A stretch of 64,000 nucleotides of DNA from JAJXWB01 sp965246795 (GCA_965246795.1 CBDFFN010000012.1:248001-312000); one strand, 5' to 3'; shown: positions 8,816 through 17,946, counted from the stretch's first letter. The notes: generated from the sequence alone by a model not told the origin. Numbers and translations: made by a program.

Positions 8816-10113
8816 CGTCCTGTCGCCCGCGCCACGAACGGCCATGCCATGCGCTCGCGCAGGACGCGCAGCCAATCGGGCTGCATGAAGAAGCGTTCGA
8901 CCAAGGCGTAGAAGACAAGCCCGACGACAAGAACCGCGACCAGTTCGCCGATGGCAAGCAAGCAGATCGCCGCAACAGGCGCATCCGGGCAGACCTTCGC
9001 GGCAATCGCCGTCATCAGCTGGATTGCCTGCAGATGCGTGAGATAGAGCGAGTAGCAGGCGCCGCCGACAAGACTGATCCACGGCAGCACGCAGAAGCGT
9101 CGGAATGCGGATTGCGGCGCAAAGACCGCGACGAACATCGTGGCGACACTTGCGAGCGCCGCTGCACGCATCGCCATGCCCACGGCGAGATCGGCCGACG
9201 TCACCGGGTCTGGCGCTTTCGGCAGCAGGACATAGGCGACGAACGCACCCCACCCCGCGACATCGACAAGCCAGGCGGGCACACGCGCAACCCAACGCAC
9301 GAGAGTGCCCTGCGCTTGTGCGAGAACAAGGCCGAGCCAGAAGAAATGCAGGAAACGTAGCAAGCTCGTTTCGACATGCGCGGGGCCGATAGACGTCGGC
9401 GCGAGCAGCGAAAGCAGACTGCCTCCGATGAGCCCAACAATGCCGAGCGTGACGCGCGCGACAGTGCTTTTGCAAAGCAGCCAAAGCGCGAAGAAGAGCG
9501 GCGCGAGAATGTAGAACTGCACTTCCACTTCAAGCGACCAGCCCGGCGGAAACAGCTTTGGATAGGTGCCCCAGATCAGATCGTGCGCGTAGACGATGCT
9601 TCCGCCAAGGCTTGCGGCAAGCGATTGCGGCGCGACGAAAAACTGTTTCGTGCCTTCCGGCGAATAGCCCGTCGCCGTGATGACCGCGAATGTCGCGAGC
9701 AACAGGATGAGATACGGCGGCTCGATGCGCATGATGCGCCGGCCGAAGTACCGCTTCAAAAATGCACCCGAGAGCGGATGCGCTTTCGCGCGTTCCGCCT
9801 GGCTCGCGAGAATGAAGCCGCTGACAGCGAAGAAGAGATAGACGCCGAGACCGGGCCGCTGGATCATCTCGCCGGCCCAGGAATTCCCGGTCGCGCTCTG
9901 CGCGGCGGGAAAGAAGCGCACCAGCCGCTCGGCGAGATGGCCAACGATGACGATGGCAATGGCGAGAAATCGCAGCCCGTCGATCTCAGGGCGGTAGGCG
10001 CCGCCCGACAGATGCCGGCGCAGGCGAAGCGGCAAAGCGTGTAGCCCGGCACGCGCCGCTGCAAGCGGCGGCACGACGCCGGCCGGCGAGAAGCGCGATG
10101 AAGCTGCGGGCAT
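8812..10113 (-). CDS. Acyltransferase 3 family membrane protein (OafA-like), first of pair
   Basis: Membrane acyltransferase of 433 aa with about ten transmembrane segments. Motifs: YRPEIDGLRFLAIAIVIVGH with the conserved His after the first helix, YLFFAVSGFILASQ, RRIMRIEPPYLI, and PGWSLEVEVQFYILAPLFF. Near the end are CYSLYLTHLQAIQL and FYALVERFFMQP. It heads a two-gene unit with the second acyltransferase (4-base overlap). A surface-glycan modification role follows from family and position beside the EPS genes. The first 35 residues are Ala/Arg rich, and the true start could be slightly downstream. Confidence 0.87.
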   Translation of the reverse strand: MPAASSRFSPAGVVPPLAAARAGLHALPLRLRRHLSGGAYRPEIDGLRFLAIAIVIVGHLAERLVRFFPAAQSATGNSWAGEMIQRPGLGVYLFFAVSGFILASQAERAKAHPLSGAFLKRYFGRRIMRIEPPYLILLLATFAVITATGYSPEGTKQFFVAPQSLAASLGGSIVYAHDLIWGTYPKLFPPGWSLEVEVQFYILAPLFFALWLLCKSTVARVTLGIVGLIGGSLLSLLAPTSIGPAHVETSLLRFLHFFWLGLVLAQAQGTLVRWVARVPAWLVDVAGWGAFVAYVLLPKAPDPVTSADLAVGMAMRAAALASVATMFVAVFAPQSAFRRFCVLPWISLVGGACYSLYLTHLQAIQLMTAIAAKVCPDAPVAAICLLAIGELVAVLVVGLVFYALVERFFMQPDWLRVLRERMAWPFVARATGR

Positions 10114-10173
10114 GGTCCCGCATCTTCGCGCATCGCGCTTGACGAAGCTTTAAGCCCACCCGACACGAACGGC

Positions 10174-10542
10174 ATGAACATGCGCGCATTTCTGCCAGCC
10201 ACCGCCGGCCTGCTCGGTGCGGCCGGCGTCGTCGCTGCGGCCGCGGCCGCCCACGGCGGTGGCAGCGACACCCGACTTGCGGCCGCCGCGCAAATCCTGC
10301 TCGCACATGCACCAGCGGTGCTGGCGCTCGCGGTCGCTCGAGGAGTTGGAGGTCAGCCGCCGCGCATCCTGTCGCTCGCCGGCTGGGCGATGGTGGTGGG
10401 TGCGGTCCTCTTCTCCGCCGACATGGCGGCGCGGCATTTCGGCGGCAACAGCCTCTTCCCGATGGCTGCACCGCTCGGCGGCCTCGTACTGATCGGGGCG
10501 TGGCTTGCGGCAGCCGTCGCCTTCCTCGTCCCCCGATCTTGA
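10174..10542 (+). CDS. DUF423 family small membrane protein
   Basis: A protein of 122 aa with four hydrophobic stretches. The arrangement fits DUF423: an N-terminal glycine/alanine helix followed by AAHGG, then AAAAQILLAHAPAVLALAVA, a third helix AMVVGAVLFSADMAARHF, and FPMAAPLGGLVLIGAWLAAA. The role is unknown in the family. It is a single gene, divergent from the acyltransferases and followed 70 bases later by the receiver-domain protein. Confidence 0.75.
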   Translation: MNMRAFLPATAGLLGAAGVVAAAAAAHGGGSDTRLAAAAQILLAHAPAVLALAVARGVGGQPPRILSLAGWAMVVGAVLFSADMAARHFGGNSLFPMAAPLGGLVLIGAWLAAAVAFLVPRS

Positions 10543-10612
10543 TCTGGACAGTGGCGGGCCGGGCGTGCGACGCCCCGCTCAAGGGGTTCTGCCGCCACCT
10601 TCCGGAGTATCC

Positions 10613-10963
10613 GTGCCACGCATTCTGATCGTCGAAGACGAGCCACTGATCGCCCTCACGGTCGAGGACATGCTGCTCGAGCTTGGTTACGAGGTGGCGG
10701 GCACCGTCGGACGCATCGACGAGGCGCTGGCCTTCGTCGACCGGGAGACGTTCGACGGCGCGATCCTCGACGTAAATCTTGGACGCGACAAAATCGACCC
10801 GGTCGCCGATCTTCTTGCGCAGAAACAGTGCCCGTTCGTGTTCTCGACGGGCGAAGGCGCCGGGGGCCTTCCCGCCGCGCACGCCGCGCGGCCGTTCGTC
10901 GCGAAGCCGTTCCGCCTTCAGGACATCGAGCGGGCGCTCTCTGCCGCTGTGCCGCTGGCGTAA
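10613..10963 (+). CDS. Stand-alone response-regulator receiver protein
   Basis: CheY-like protein of 116 aa with no output domain. It shows the acidic pair in ILIVEDEPL, the phospho-acceptor Asp in AILDVNL (about residue 54), the switch Thr/Ser region FSTGEG and the conserved Lys in VAKPF. GTG 10613 is chosen as start because GGAG lies just upstream and because the residues before it are unlike any receiver domain. There is no partner kinase next to it. The nearest histidine kinase in the window is CckA, 47 kb away, and no link is implied. Confidence 0.85.
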   Translation: MPRILIVEDEPLIALTVEDMLLELGYEVAGTVGRIDEALAFVDRETFDGAILDVNLGRDKIDPVADLLAQKQCPFVFSTGEGAGGLPAAHAARPFVAKPFRLQDIERALSAAVPLA

Positions 10964-10992
10964 GGTTAATCAAAGACGAACGGGCAATTCGC

Positions 10993-11020
10993 TTGAGCCG
11001 GACAAATTGTCCGCTTATGA
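10993..11020 (+). promoter_or_regulatory. Candidate promoter with perfect palindromic operator in its spacer
   Basis: A -35-like TTGAGC (10993-10998) and a -10-like TTATGA (11015-11020) are 16 bases apart. The spacer contains the perfect 15-bp palindrome CGGACAAATTGTCCG (10999-11013). This is a typical place for a dimeric repressor or activator site controlling the gene starting at 11064. The regulator is unknown. Confidence 0.45.
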
Positions 11021-11046
11021 CGCAAGTCGCGGTAAGCGAGTTGCGT
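11020..11046. repeat. Hairpin in leader of the 11064 gene
   Basis: Arms of 11 bases (11020-11030 and 11036-11046) pair with one mismatch around the loop GGTAA. The hairpin ends just before the ribosome-binding region of the gene at 11064, so it could act on translation or be a terminator for the receiver gene. There is no T tract. Confidence 0.4.
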
Positions 11047-11063
11047 TGAGAGGTATAAGTCCC

Positions 11064-11762
11064 GTGTCTTCATTCGACGTCGTCACGAGATTTCGGGATC
11101 GCCTGCTTAGCGAAGCCGAGAAGCCGATCCGCTCCAACCCGTCTTTCGCGATCGCGATCGGCGCCGGGGCATGCCTTGCGGGCTTTGTCCTGTTGGGACC
11201 GCTCGCCTCGCGCGGTGTCGCCGACGATGCCGGCGCGATGGCTTTCCTCTTGGGCGAGAGCCGGGGACGCGCCCCTGTACAGCGCTTCAGCCCGCCGCCG
11301 ATGCAGTCGAGCTTTTACGCGACCGACTCCTCCCTGCCGGCCATCACGGTGAACCCCGCGCGCCGGGTCGCAGCCGCGAAGCCGAAGCAGCGTGTCGCCC
11401 GCATCGTGCCACTGCTCGATGAGAACGGCCTGCCGCCGGTCACGAAACTCGTCTTCGCGCCGAAAGACATGTCGCCGTTCGACGATCACACGCTGCAGCG
11501 CGGCGACGCCGTCATGACAGCAAAAGGGCTTCGCATCTTCCAGGGTGCACGTCGCTATCCCTTCACGGTCGCCGATTTCCGTTCGCTCCTCACGGCGCGT
11601 GGCGTGTCGCATCGCAACGATCTTCTCGCCATCGACCGCGCAACGCCTGCCGCGCAATGGTCGGCGAATTTCGGCGCGCCGCCTTTCGTCGCGAGCATCG
11701 TGCGCAAGCCCGAGATCAGCGCCTCGGCCGTACGCGCAATCGAGACATTCCGGCGCTCCTGA
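11064..11762 (+). CDS. Hypothetical membrane-anchored protein
   Basis: A protein of 232 aa, not recognised. One hydrophobic segment near residues 25-48 (AIAIGAGACLAGFVLLG) after a short positively charged amino end suggests an inner-membrane anchor with the rest outside. A Pro/Lys-rich linker (ARRVAAAKPKQRVARI) precedes a compact C-terminal part with FAPKDMSPFDDH, KGLRIFQGARRYPFTVADF and SANFGAPPFVASIVRKP. The start is GTG with an AGAGG-like site upstream; in-frame codons before it are shadow. It is preceded by a palindromic operator candidate, so it is likely regulated. Function unknown. Confidence 0.7.
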   Translation: MSSFDVVTRFRDRLLSEAEKPIRSNPSFAIAIGAGACLAGFVLLGPLASRGVADDAGAMAFLLGESRGRAPVQRFSPPPMQSSFYATDSSLPAITVNPARRVAAAKPKQRVARIVPLLDENGLPPVTKLVFAPKDMSPFDDHTLQRGDAVMTAKGLRIFQGARRYPFTVADFRSLLTARGVSHRNDLLAIDRATPAAQWSANFGAPPFVASIVRKPEISASAVRAIETFRRS

Positions 11763-11827
11763 CGGTTTCGCACCGCGCGCTTTGCCCCTAATCTGTCGGT
11801 CGACAGGTTCACGGGGAGTTCGAGGGA

Positions 11828-12535
11828 ATGAAGAAGGTTTTTGCCGGCGCGACCGAGGCGCTCGCCGGCCTGCTCAAGGATGGGCAGGTCATCATGTCCG
11901 GCGGCTTCGGTCTGTGCGGCATTCCCGAGACGCTGATCGAAGCCGTGCGCGAATCCGGCGTGCGCAATCTCACCGTCATCTCCAATAACGCCGGCGTCGA
12001 CGGGCTCGGCCTCGGCGTGCTGCTGGAAACGAAGCAGATCGCGAAAATGATCTCGTCTTACGTCGGCGAGAACAAGTTGTTTGCCCAGCAATATCTCGCC
12101 GGCGAATTGCAGCTCGAATTTAATCCGCAAGGCACGCTCGCCGAACGGATTCGCGCAGGCGGTGCGGGGATCCCCGCTTTCTACACGAAGACCGGCGTCG
12201 GCACGCTGATCGCTGAGGGCAAGGACGTGCGCGAATTCGACGGCGAGAAATACGTGATGGAGCGCGGCCTCGTTGCCGACATCTCGCTCATCCATGCATG
12301 GAAAGGCGACCACGAGGGCAATCTCGTCTACCGCAAGACAGCCCGTAACTTTAATCCGATGATGGCGACCGCGGGCAAGGTCACGATCGCGGAAGTCGAA
12401 CATCTCGTCGCGCCCGGCGAGATCGACGTCGATACGATCAGCACGCCCGGCATCTTCGTGAAGCGCATCGTGCACGTGTCATCCGCGAACAAACACATCG
12501 AACAGCGCACCGTGCGCAAGCGCCAAGCGGCGTAA
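11828..12535 (+). CDS. scoA: 3-oxoacid (succinyl-CoA:acetoacetate) CoA-transferase subunit A
   Basis: Alpha subunit, 235 aa, of the enzyme moving CoA from succinyl-CoA to acetoacetate, used in ketone-body and polyhydroxybutyrate turnover. Family motifs: MSGGFGLCGIPETLI near the start (CoA-binding glycine-rich loop), ISNNAGVDGLGLG, GTLAERIRAGGAGIPAFYT and EVEHLVAPGEID at the end. Its stop is 11 bases before the beta-subunit gene, and the two form an operon. The paired subunits of this size match the bacterial ScoAB arrangement rather than the fused mitochondrial form. Confidence 0.95.
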   Translation: MKKVFAGATEALAGLLKDGQVIMSGGFGLCGIPETLIEAVRESGVRNLTVISNNAGVDGLGLGVLLETKQIAKMISSYVGENKLFAQQYLAGELQLEFNPQGTLAERIRAGGAGIPAFYTKTGVGTLIAEGKDVREFDGEKYVMERGLVADISLIHAWKGDHEGNLVYRKTARNFNPMMATAGKVTIAEVEHLVAPGEIDVDTISTPGIFVKRIVHVSSANKHIEQRTVRKRQAA

Positions 12536-12546
12536 GGAGCAGACAC

Positions 12547-13215
12547 ATGGCCTGGACCCGCGATGAAATGGCAGCGCGCGCCGCGCGCGAACTGAAAGAC
12601 GGTTTTTACGTCAATCTCGGCATCGGCATTCCGACTTTGGTGTCGAACTATATTCCGGACGGCATGAACGTGCAGCTGCAAAGCGAGAATGGCATGCTCG
12701 GAATGGGACCTTTCCCCTACGAGGGCGAGGAGGATCCCGACCTCATCAACGCCGGCAAGCAGACGATTACGGCGTTGCCGACGACATCCTATTTCTCCAG
12801 CGCCGATTCCTTCGCGATGATCCGCGGCGGCCATATCGATCTGTCGATCCTCGGCGCCATGCAGGTGGCCGAGAACGGCGATCTCGCCAACTGGATGATC
12901 CCCGGCAAGATGGTGAAAGGCATGGGCGGCGCGATGGATCTCGTCGCCGGCGTGAAGAAAGTCGTCGTCGTCATGGACCACGTCGCAAAGTCGAAGGACG
13001 GCACGATCGAGAAGAAGCTGCTGCATCGCTGCACGCTTCCGCTAACCGGTGCTGCGGTCGTCGATCTGCTGATCACCGATCTCGGCGTCTTCGCGATCGA
13101 CAAGGCGGGCGGCAGCGGCATCCAGCTCGTCGAACTGGCACCTGGTGTCAGCGAGGACGAAGTGCGCGCCAAGACCGAGGCGAGTTTCTCCGTCGCGCTC
13201 GCAAAGGCCGCCTGA
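12547..13215 (+). CDS. scoB: 3-oxoacid CoA-transferase subunit B
   Basis: Beta subunit, 222 aa, carrying the catalytic glutamate that forms the enzyme-CoA thioester, seen in LQSENGMLGMG (Glu at about residue 43). Other family signatures are GFYVNLGIGIPTLVSNY, GGHIDLSILGAMQV and KGMGGAMDL. An AAGGAG ribosome-binding site lies directly before the ATG. It is co-transcribed with subunit A; the gene after it (AsmA-like) follows within about 70 bases, but no functional link is known. Confidence 0.95.
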   Translation: MAWTRDEMAARAARELKDGFYVNLGIGIPTLVSNYIPDGMNVQLQSENGMLGMGPFPYEGEEDPDLINAGKQTITALPTTSYFSSADSFAMIRGGHIDLSILGAMQVAENGDLANWMIPGKMVKGMGGAMDLVAGVKKVVVVMDHVAKSKDGTIEKKLLHRCTLPLTGAAVVDLLITDLGVFAIDKAGGSGIQLVELAPGVSEDEVRAKTEASFSVALAKAA

Positions 13216-13281
13216 TCTACCTTCGGGAGAGCGGCAAGTGGCCTTGAAAAGGCCGTGCTGCCCGGCGAAGAGCGCCGGATA

Positions 13282-15198
13282 ATGGGCCTCCCCGATCGCG
13301 ATCCCCTGCCCCCAAGTCCGGCAGCCGAAATGAAGCGTCAGAGCGCGCTTCGCGGTGCGTTCGGCCGCCCGGTCTATTGGGCCGGCGGTGCAGCCGCCGT
13401 CGTTGTGCTGATCGCGATCCTCGCGCCGTGGACCGTGTCCCGCAGCGCACTGCGCGATTCCATCTCGGCGCAGTTGCGCTCAGCCGCCGGCGTCTATGTC
13501 TTTCCACGCGGCGAGGCGAGCCTGTCGCTGCTGCCGCGCCCGCGCGTTCGCCTCGACGATCTCGCGATGGTCGATCCGAATGGCGCACTCGTCGTCGAAG
13601 CCGCTTCGATGAGCGGCGACATAAGGCTGCTGCCGCTTCTCGCCGGCCGACTCGAGGTTGCGGAAGTTGCCCTCACCGCGCCCCGCATCACGATCGACAT
13701 CGACCGCGCGCCGCTGACGACCGCCGGTGCCGCCGTGCGCGCGACCGAGACGCAGGTGACAGGCACCGCCGCGGACAAGGCAGGCACAGCGCGGCTCGGC
13801 GTGTTGTCGATTGCCAACGGCACACTCACCCTTCGGCGCAACGGCAACGCCATTGCCGTCGCGGAGCGCATGAATGCGCGCCTCGACTGGCGCACTGTCG
13901 GCTCGCCTGCCGCGCTGACTGCCGATCTGGACTGGCGCGGCAAGCGCCAGCAATTCGTGTTGTGGGTTTCGCAGCCGATCGATCTGCTGCGTGGCGGCCT
14001 GTCGCCCGTCACGTTCGAAGCCCGCAACGCGGAAACCACGCTGGTGATGGCCGGCAAAGGCAATGTCGCCGTGAAGCCGCGGTTCGACGGCCGGCTGCAA
14101 TTGGCGACCACCGCCGCGCCCGACCTTATGGCGTCACTTGGCCTCGATGTAGGCCTGCCCGCCATCATGAGTTCGACAAGCCTCGACGGCGACCTTGTTG
14201 CCACGCCCAACTCGCTGGCGCTCACCAATCTGCGTCTCGTCACCGGCGACGAGGTTTTCGAAGGAACGCTCGCGCTGCAGGCCATGCCAGGCGCACGTCC
14301 TCTGCTCGCCGGCACGCTCGCGACGCAGGCCGTGTCGCTTTTGCCCTATCTCGAGACCTCTCCGCCGCTGACGACGACCGACGGTCGGCTTAGCGCGCAA
14401 CCCTTTATAGCGCCGCGCAGCGGGCCCGATCTCGACATTCGCCTATCTGCCGGACGGCTTCGTTACGGGCGACTCCAAGCAACCGACGCGGCTCTGTCTG
14501 TGCTCGCAAAGGACAGCCGCTTCGAAGTGTCCATCGCCGACGCGAGCGCCTACGGCGGCGCCGTGAAAGCCCGCGCCGTCGTCGCCGCCGGCGAACAGGG
14601 CGCCCCCTCGGATTTGCAGGCGACATTCGTGATGCGCGGCGTCGACTGGGCCGCCGTAGATCGCGATCTTTCCGGCCAGGGCCGTCTCACCGGCACGGCG
14701 GACGTCAACGCTTCGCTGCAGGCCAGCGGCGACAGCATGCAGCGCATGGCGCGCACTTTGTCTGGCCAAGGCCGCATCAATTTGCGCAACGGCGACCTTG
14801 GTGGACTTGATGTGCCCGGCACTTTGGCCCGGCTGGACAAGCGGCCACTTGCGGCGGCGACCGATCTCGGCAGTGGGCGCACGAAGTTCGAAAGCGCGAA
14901 ACTTCCGTTCGAAATCGCCAACGGCAATGCGACCGTCACTGGGGGCGAGATCGTCGCGGCGGAATTCGCAATGGCGCTCGCGGGCTCGGTGCAAATCCCT
15001 GAGGGTCAGGCAGCGATGACGGCAACGGTTCGGCCCGCCAATGCTGCTGGCGATGCAACGGGCTTCGTCTTCGACGTTGCCGGCCCGTGGAACCGGCCGA
15101 GTTTCGTGCCTGACGTGCGCGGGCTTATCCGTCGGTCGGGCGCCGCGTCTCCGCTGTTCGGTACAACGTCCGCGCCGGCACCTGCCAGCTCACAGTGA
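13282..15198 (+). CDS. AsmA family protein
   Basis: Large envelope protein of 638 aa with one N-terminal transmembrane helix (AAVVVLIAILAPW) and a periplasmic body. The AsmA N-terminal signature follows: RDSISAQLRSAAGVYVFPRGEASLSLLPRPRVRLDDL. The C-terminal AsmA-like region has GQGRINLRNGDLGGLDV, followed by TKFESAKLPFEIANG. Members act in outer-membrane homeostasis and lipid transport; this one is not characterised. ATG 13282 was preferred over GTG 13255, which remains possible. The 3' end overlaps the convergent permease gene by 9 bases. Confidence 0.85.
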   Translation: MGLPDRDPLPPSPAAEMKRQSALRGAFGRPVYWAGGAAAVVVLIAILAPWTVSRSALRDSISAQLRSAAGVYVFPRGEASLSLLPRPRVRLDDLAMVDPNGALVVEAASMSGDIRLLPLLAGRLEVAEVALTAPRITIDIDRAPLTTAGAAVRATETQVTGTAADKAGTARLGVLSIANGTLTLRRNGNAIAVAERMNARLDWRTVGSPAALTADLDWRGKRQQFVLWVSQPIDLLRGGLSPVTFEARNAETTLVMAGKGNVAVKPRFDGRLQLATTAAPDLMASLGLDVGLPAIMSSTSLDGDLVATPNSLALTNLRLVTGDEVFEGTLALQAMPGARPLLAGTLATQAVSLLPYLETSPPLTTTDGRLSAQPFIAPRSGPDLDIRLSAGRLRYGRLQATDAALSVLAKDSRFEVSIADASAYGGAVKARAVVAAGEQGAPSDLQATFVMRGVDWAAVDRDLSGQGRLTGTADVNASLQASGDSMQRMARTLSGQGRINLRNGDLGGLDVPGTLARLDKRPLAAATDLGSGRTKFESAKLPFEIANGNATVTGGEIVAAEFAMALAGSVQIPEGQAAMTATVRPANAAGDATGFVFDVAGPWNRPSFVPDVRGLIRRSGAASPLFGTTSAPAPASSQ

Positions 15199-15972
15199 CG
15201 CGCGGCGTCCGCTAACCAGCGCGGCCAGTCCGAGCGCGATTGCCACGGCTGCCAACACCAGCGTCGAGAGTGCGTTGATCTCCGGCGTCACGCCGAGCCG
15301 TACCTGACTGTAAATGCGCATCGGCAGTGTCGTTGCGCCCGGCCCTGACGTGAAACTCGCGATGACGAGATCGTCGAGCGATAACGTGAAGGCGAGCAGA
15401 AAGCCGCTAACGATTGCCGGCGCGATCAGCGGCAGCACGGTATCGCGAAACGCAATCGCGGGCGATGCACCGAGATCGCGTGCGGCCTCCTCAAGACTTG
15501 TATCGACGCTGCCGAGACGCGCGCGTACGATGACTGTCACGAAACAGGCCGTGAAGGTCGCATGCGCGAGCACGATCGTCAGCATGCCGCGCTCGATGCC
15601 GAATGCGACGAAGACGAGCAGCAGCGCGAGCCCAAGAATAACCTCCGGCAGAACGAGCGGCGCATGCAGCGCGAAGGAGAAGGCGGCGCGCGCTGGCGCA
15701 CGCGTGGCGCGGGTAAGAACGAGCGCGGCAAGTGTGCCGATCAGCGCCGCTAGTGTCGCCGATGCCAGCGCGACGATCAGGCTGATGCGCGCGCTGTCGA
15801 GCAGTGCCGCATCGGCAAGCAATGTCGCGTACCAACGGAGCGAAAAGCCGGACCATGTCGTCAGCAACCGCGATGCGTTGAAGCTGAAGCAGACAAGAGA
15901 CGCGATGGGCACGTACAGAAACGCAAACCCTATCAAGAGCGCGAGCGGACGCAGGGCTGCGCCAGAACTCAT
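15190..15972 (-). CDS. ABC transporter permease, spermidine/putrescine type (PotC-like)
   Basis: Inner-membrane permease of 260 aa with six hydrophobic segments and the EAA coupling motif EEAARDLGASPAIAFRDTVLPLI that contacts the ATPase. The remainder shows FTLSLDDLVIASF, a strong PotC/PotI-type signature for polyamine-class importers. ATG 15972 overlaps the stop of the other permease as ATGA. It is the last gene of the transporter unit. No substrate-binding protein follows, because the next gene is convergent. Confidence 0.9.
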   Translation of the reverse strand: MSSGAALRPLALLIGFAFLYVPIASLVCFSFNASRLLTTWSGFSLRWYATLLADAALLDSARISLIVALASATLAALIGTLAALVLTRATRAPARAAFSFALHAPLVLPEVILGLALLLVFVAFGIERGMLTIVLAHATFTACFVTVIVRARLGSVDTSLEEAARDLGASPAIAFRDTVLPLIAPAIVSGFLLAFTLSLDDLVIASFTSGPGATTLPMRIYSQVRLGVTPEINALSTLVLAAVAIALGLAALVSGRRASL

Positions 15973-16877
15973 GCGCGCGCCGTGTCGCGCTGCGTGCGGC
16001 GCTCGGCGAGCAAGAGCGGCACGAGAAGGAGCAGGACTAGTGTGATCGCTGCCGCGGCGGCCGTCGGCCAGTCGCGATTGGCGAAGAAATCGTTCCACAT
16101 CACGCGGCCGATCATCAGCGTGTCCGAGCCGCCGAGCAGATCGGGAATGACGAATTCGCCGACCGCGGGAATGAAGACGAGCAGCGAGCCGGCGAGGACG
16201 CCGGGCAGCGCAAGCGGCAAGGTGATCGTTACGAACGCCGTCAGCGGTCCGGCGCCGAGATCGCGCGCCGCTTCGAGGAGTGCGGGATCGCGGCGCTCCA
16301 ACGCTGTGTAGATCGGCAGCACCATGAACGGCAGGTAGGAATAGACGATGCCGAGAACGACGGCGCTGTTGCTGGCGAAGAGGTCAAGCGGTGGCGTGAT
16401 GAGGCGCAGCGCGACAAGCAATTGCTCCAGCGGCCCATCGTTACGGATCAGGGTCGAAAGCGCATAAACGCGGATGAGAAAGCTGGTCCAGAACGGCGCC
16501 ATCACGAGCGCCAGCAACGTCGGCCGCCAGCGCCGATCGCTCGCCGCGATGGCATAGGCGAAAGGAAAGGCGACGAGCAGCGTCAGCGCCGTCGCAATGG
16601 CGGCGATCACGACCGAGCTAATATAGGCGTCGATGTAAAGCGAGTCCGAGACGAGGCCGCGATAGGCGTCGAGACCGAATTGACCGAGTTTCTCGATGTT
16701 CGCTTCAAGCCCGTCGGCCAGACCGAAAACCGGCGCATAGGGTGGCTGCGCTAGTACGCTTTGCGACAGCGACAGCCGCAGCACGAAGAGAAGCGGTAAG
16801 ACAAGGAACAGCAGCACCCACAGATAGGGCACTGCGCCGACGAGGATGGCGCGGCGGCGGGTGCTGCCGTCAATCAT
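15969..16877 (-). CDS. ABC transporter permease, spermidine/putrescine type (PotB-like)
   Basis: Permease of 302 aa with six hydrophobic helices. It shows the PotB-type features PYLWVLLFLVLPLLFVLRLS at the start, APFWTSFLIRVYAL, the EAA loop LEAARDLGAGPLTAFVTITLPLA and IPAVGEFVIPDLLGG. ATG 16877 overlaps the stop of the ATPase gene by 8 bases; an in-frame ATG 18 bases upstream is less likely. It forms a heterodimer with the PotC-like subunit by analogy with the family. The exact substrate is not decided. Confidence 0.9.
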   Translation of the reverse strand: MIDGSTRRRAILVGAVPYLWVLLFLVLPLLFVLRLSLSQSVLAQPPYAPVFGLADGLEANIEKLGQFGLDAYRGLVSDSLYIDAYISSVVIAAIATALTLLVAFPFAYAIAASDRRWRPTLLALVMAPFWTSFLIRVYALSTLIRNDGPLEQLLVALRLITPPLDLFASNSAVVLGIVYSYLPFMVLPIYTALERRDPALLEAARDLGAGPLTAFVTITLPLALPGVLAGSLLVFIPAVGEFVIPDLLGGSDTLMIGRVMWNDFFANRDWPTAAAAAITLVLLLLVPLLLAERRTQRDTARA

Positions 16878-17946
16878 CGAGCAGCCACGTGCCATGCGGC
16901 GCGATGCGCAAGGTGACGGCATCGCCGACGGAATGTTTTGGCGCGCCGGATGCAGTCACGCGCAACGTCTCTCCTGTCGTCAGAGCAACACGCAGAAGTG
17001 TCTGAGATCCGCGATAAGTCGCATCGGTGACGGTCCCGGCGATATCGCCAGTATGCACGTCGCCGACGTCGATGACATGGATGCACTCTGGCCGGATCGC
17101 GAGCGCGACAGACTTGCCCGCCGTCACTGAGCGACGCGTCTGCGCCACGATCGGCCCGATGGATGTCTCTACGGTGACACCGCCCTCGTCGATCACCCCA
17201 ATACGGCCTTCGAGAATATTGGTCTCGCCGATGAAGCCCGCGACGAAGCGCGACGCCGGACGTTCGTACAGTTCGACCGGTGCTCCGATCTGCGCGATGC
17301 CGCCATCGCGCATGAGCGCCACCGTGTCGGCGAGGCCCATCGCCTCCTCCTGATCGTGTGTGACGACAATGAAGGTCGTGCAGAGTGCGCGTTGGATGTC
17401 CTTAAGCGCTACTTGCGTGTCAGTCCGTAGCTTGCGGTCGAGCGCCGCCATCGGTTCGTCGAGCAACAGTATCTTCGGCTTTCGTGCGAGCGCGCGCGCC
17501 AGAGCGACACGTTGCCGTTGCCCACCCGAAAGCTGATCGGGCTTGCGCGATGCGAGGCCGTCAAGCTGCACGAGGTGCAACATTTCGCTTACGCCCTCGG
17601 CCTCTTTCGCGCGGGAAAGACCGGCACGATGCAGGCCGTAGCCAATATTTCCCGCAACGCTCATGTGCGGAAAGAGCGCGTAGGACTGGAACATCATGTT
17701 CACGGGCCGGCGCTCCGGCGGCACGCCCCGCATATCGACGCCGTCGATACAGACGCGTCCGACGTCGGGCGTCTCGAAGCCCGCGATCAGCCGCATCAGG
17801 GTCGTCTTGCCGCAACCGGACGGCCCGAGCAGCGCGAAGAACGATCCCGGCGGCACGCTCAGCGACAGATCGGCGACAGCTTTCGTTGCGTCAAAAGCCT
17901 TCGACACGCCCTCGATCGAAACCGCGGGCGCGGCGCGTTCAGACAT
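16870..17946 (-). CDS. ABC transporter ATP-binding protein, PotA-like
   Basis: ATPase of 358 aa energising the two permeases. Walker A is GPSGCGKTT (about residues 40-48), the Q-loop lies in MMFQSYALFPHM, the signature is LSGGQRQRVALARAL, Walker B is ILLLDEPMAALD and the switch His is in VTHDQEEA. The C-terminal TOBE domain (residues about 280-358, LAIRPECIHV) is typical of PotA/MalK-type proteins. It overlaps folD at its start (8 bases) and the PotB-like permease at its end (8 bases). The periplasmic binding protein is missing nearby, so substrate identity rests only on the permease class. Confidence 0.92.
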   Translation of the reverse strand: MSERAAPAVSIEGVSKAFDATKAVADLSLSVPPGSFFALLGPSGCGKTTLMRLIAGFETPDVGRVCIDGVDMRGVPPERRPVNMMFQSYALFPHMSVAGNIGYGLHRAGLSRAKEAEGVSEMLHLVQLDGLASRKPDQLSGGQRQRVALARALARKPKILLLDEPMAALDRKLRTDTQVALKDIQRALCTTFIVVTHDQEEAMGLADTVALMRDGGIAQIGAPVELYERPASRFVAGFIGETNILEGRIGVIDEGGVTVETSIGPIVAQTRRSVTAGKSVALAIRPECIHVIDVGDVHTGDIAGTVTDATYRGSQTLLRVALTTGETLRVTASGAPKHSVGDAVTLRIAPHGTWLLDD

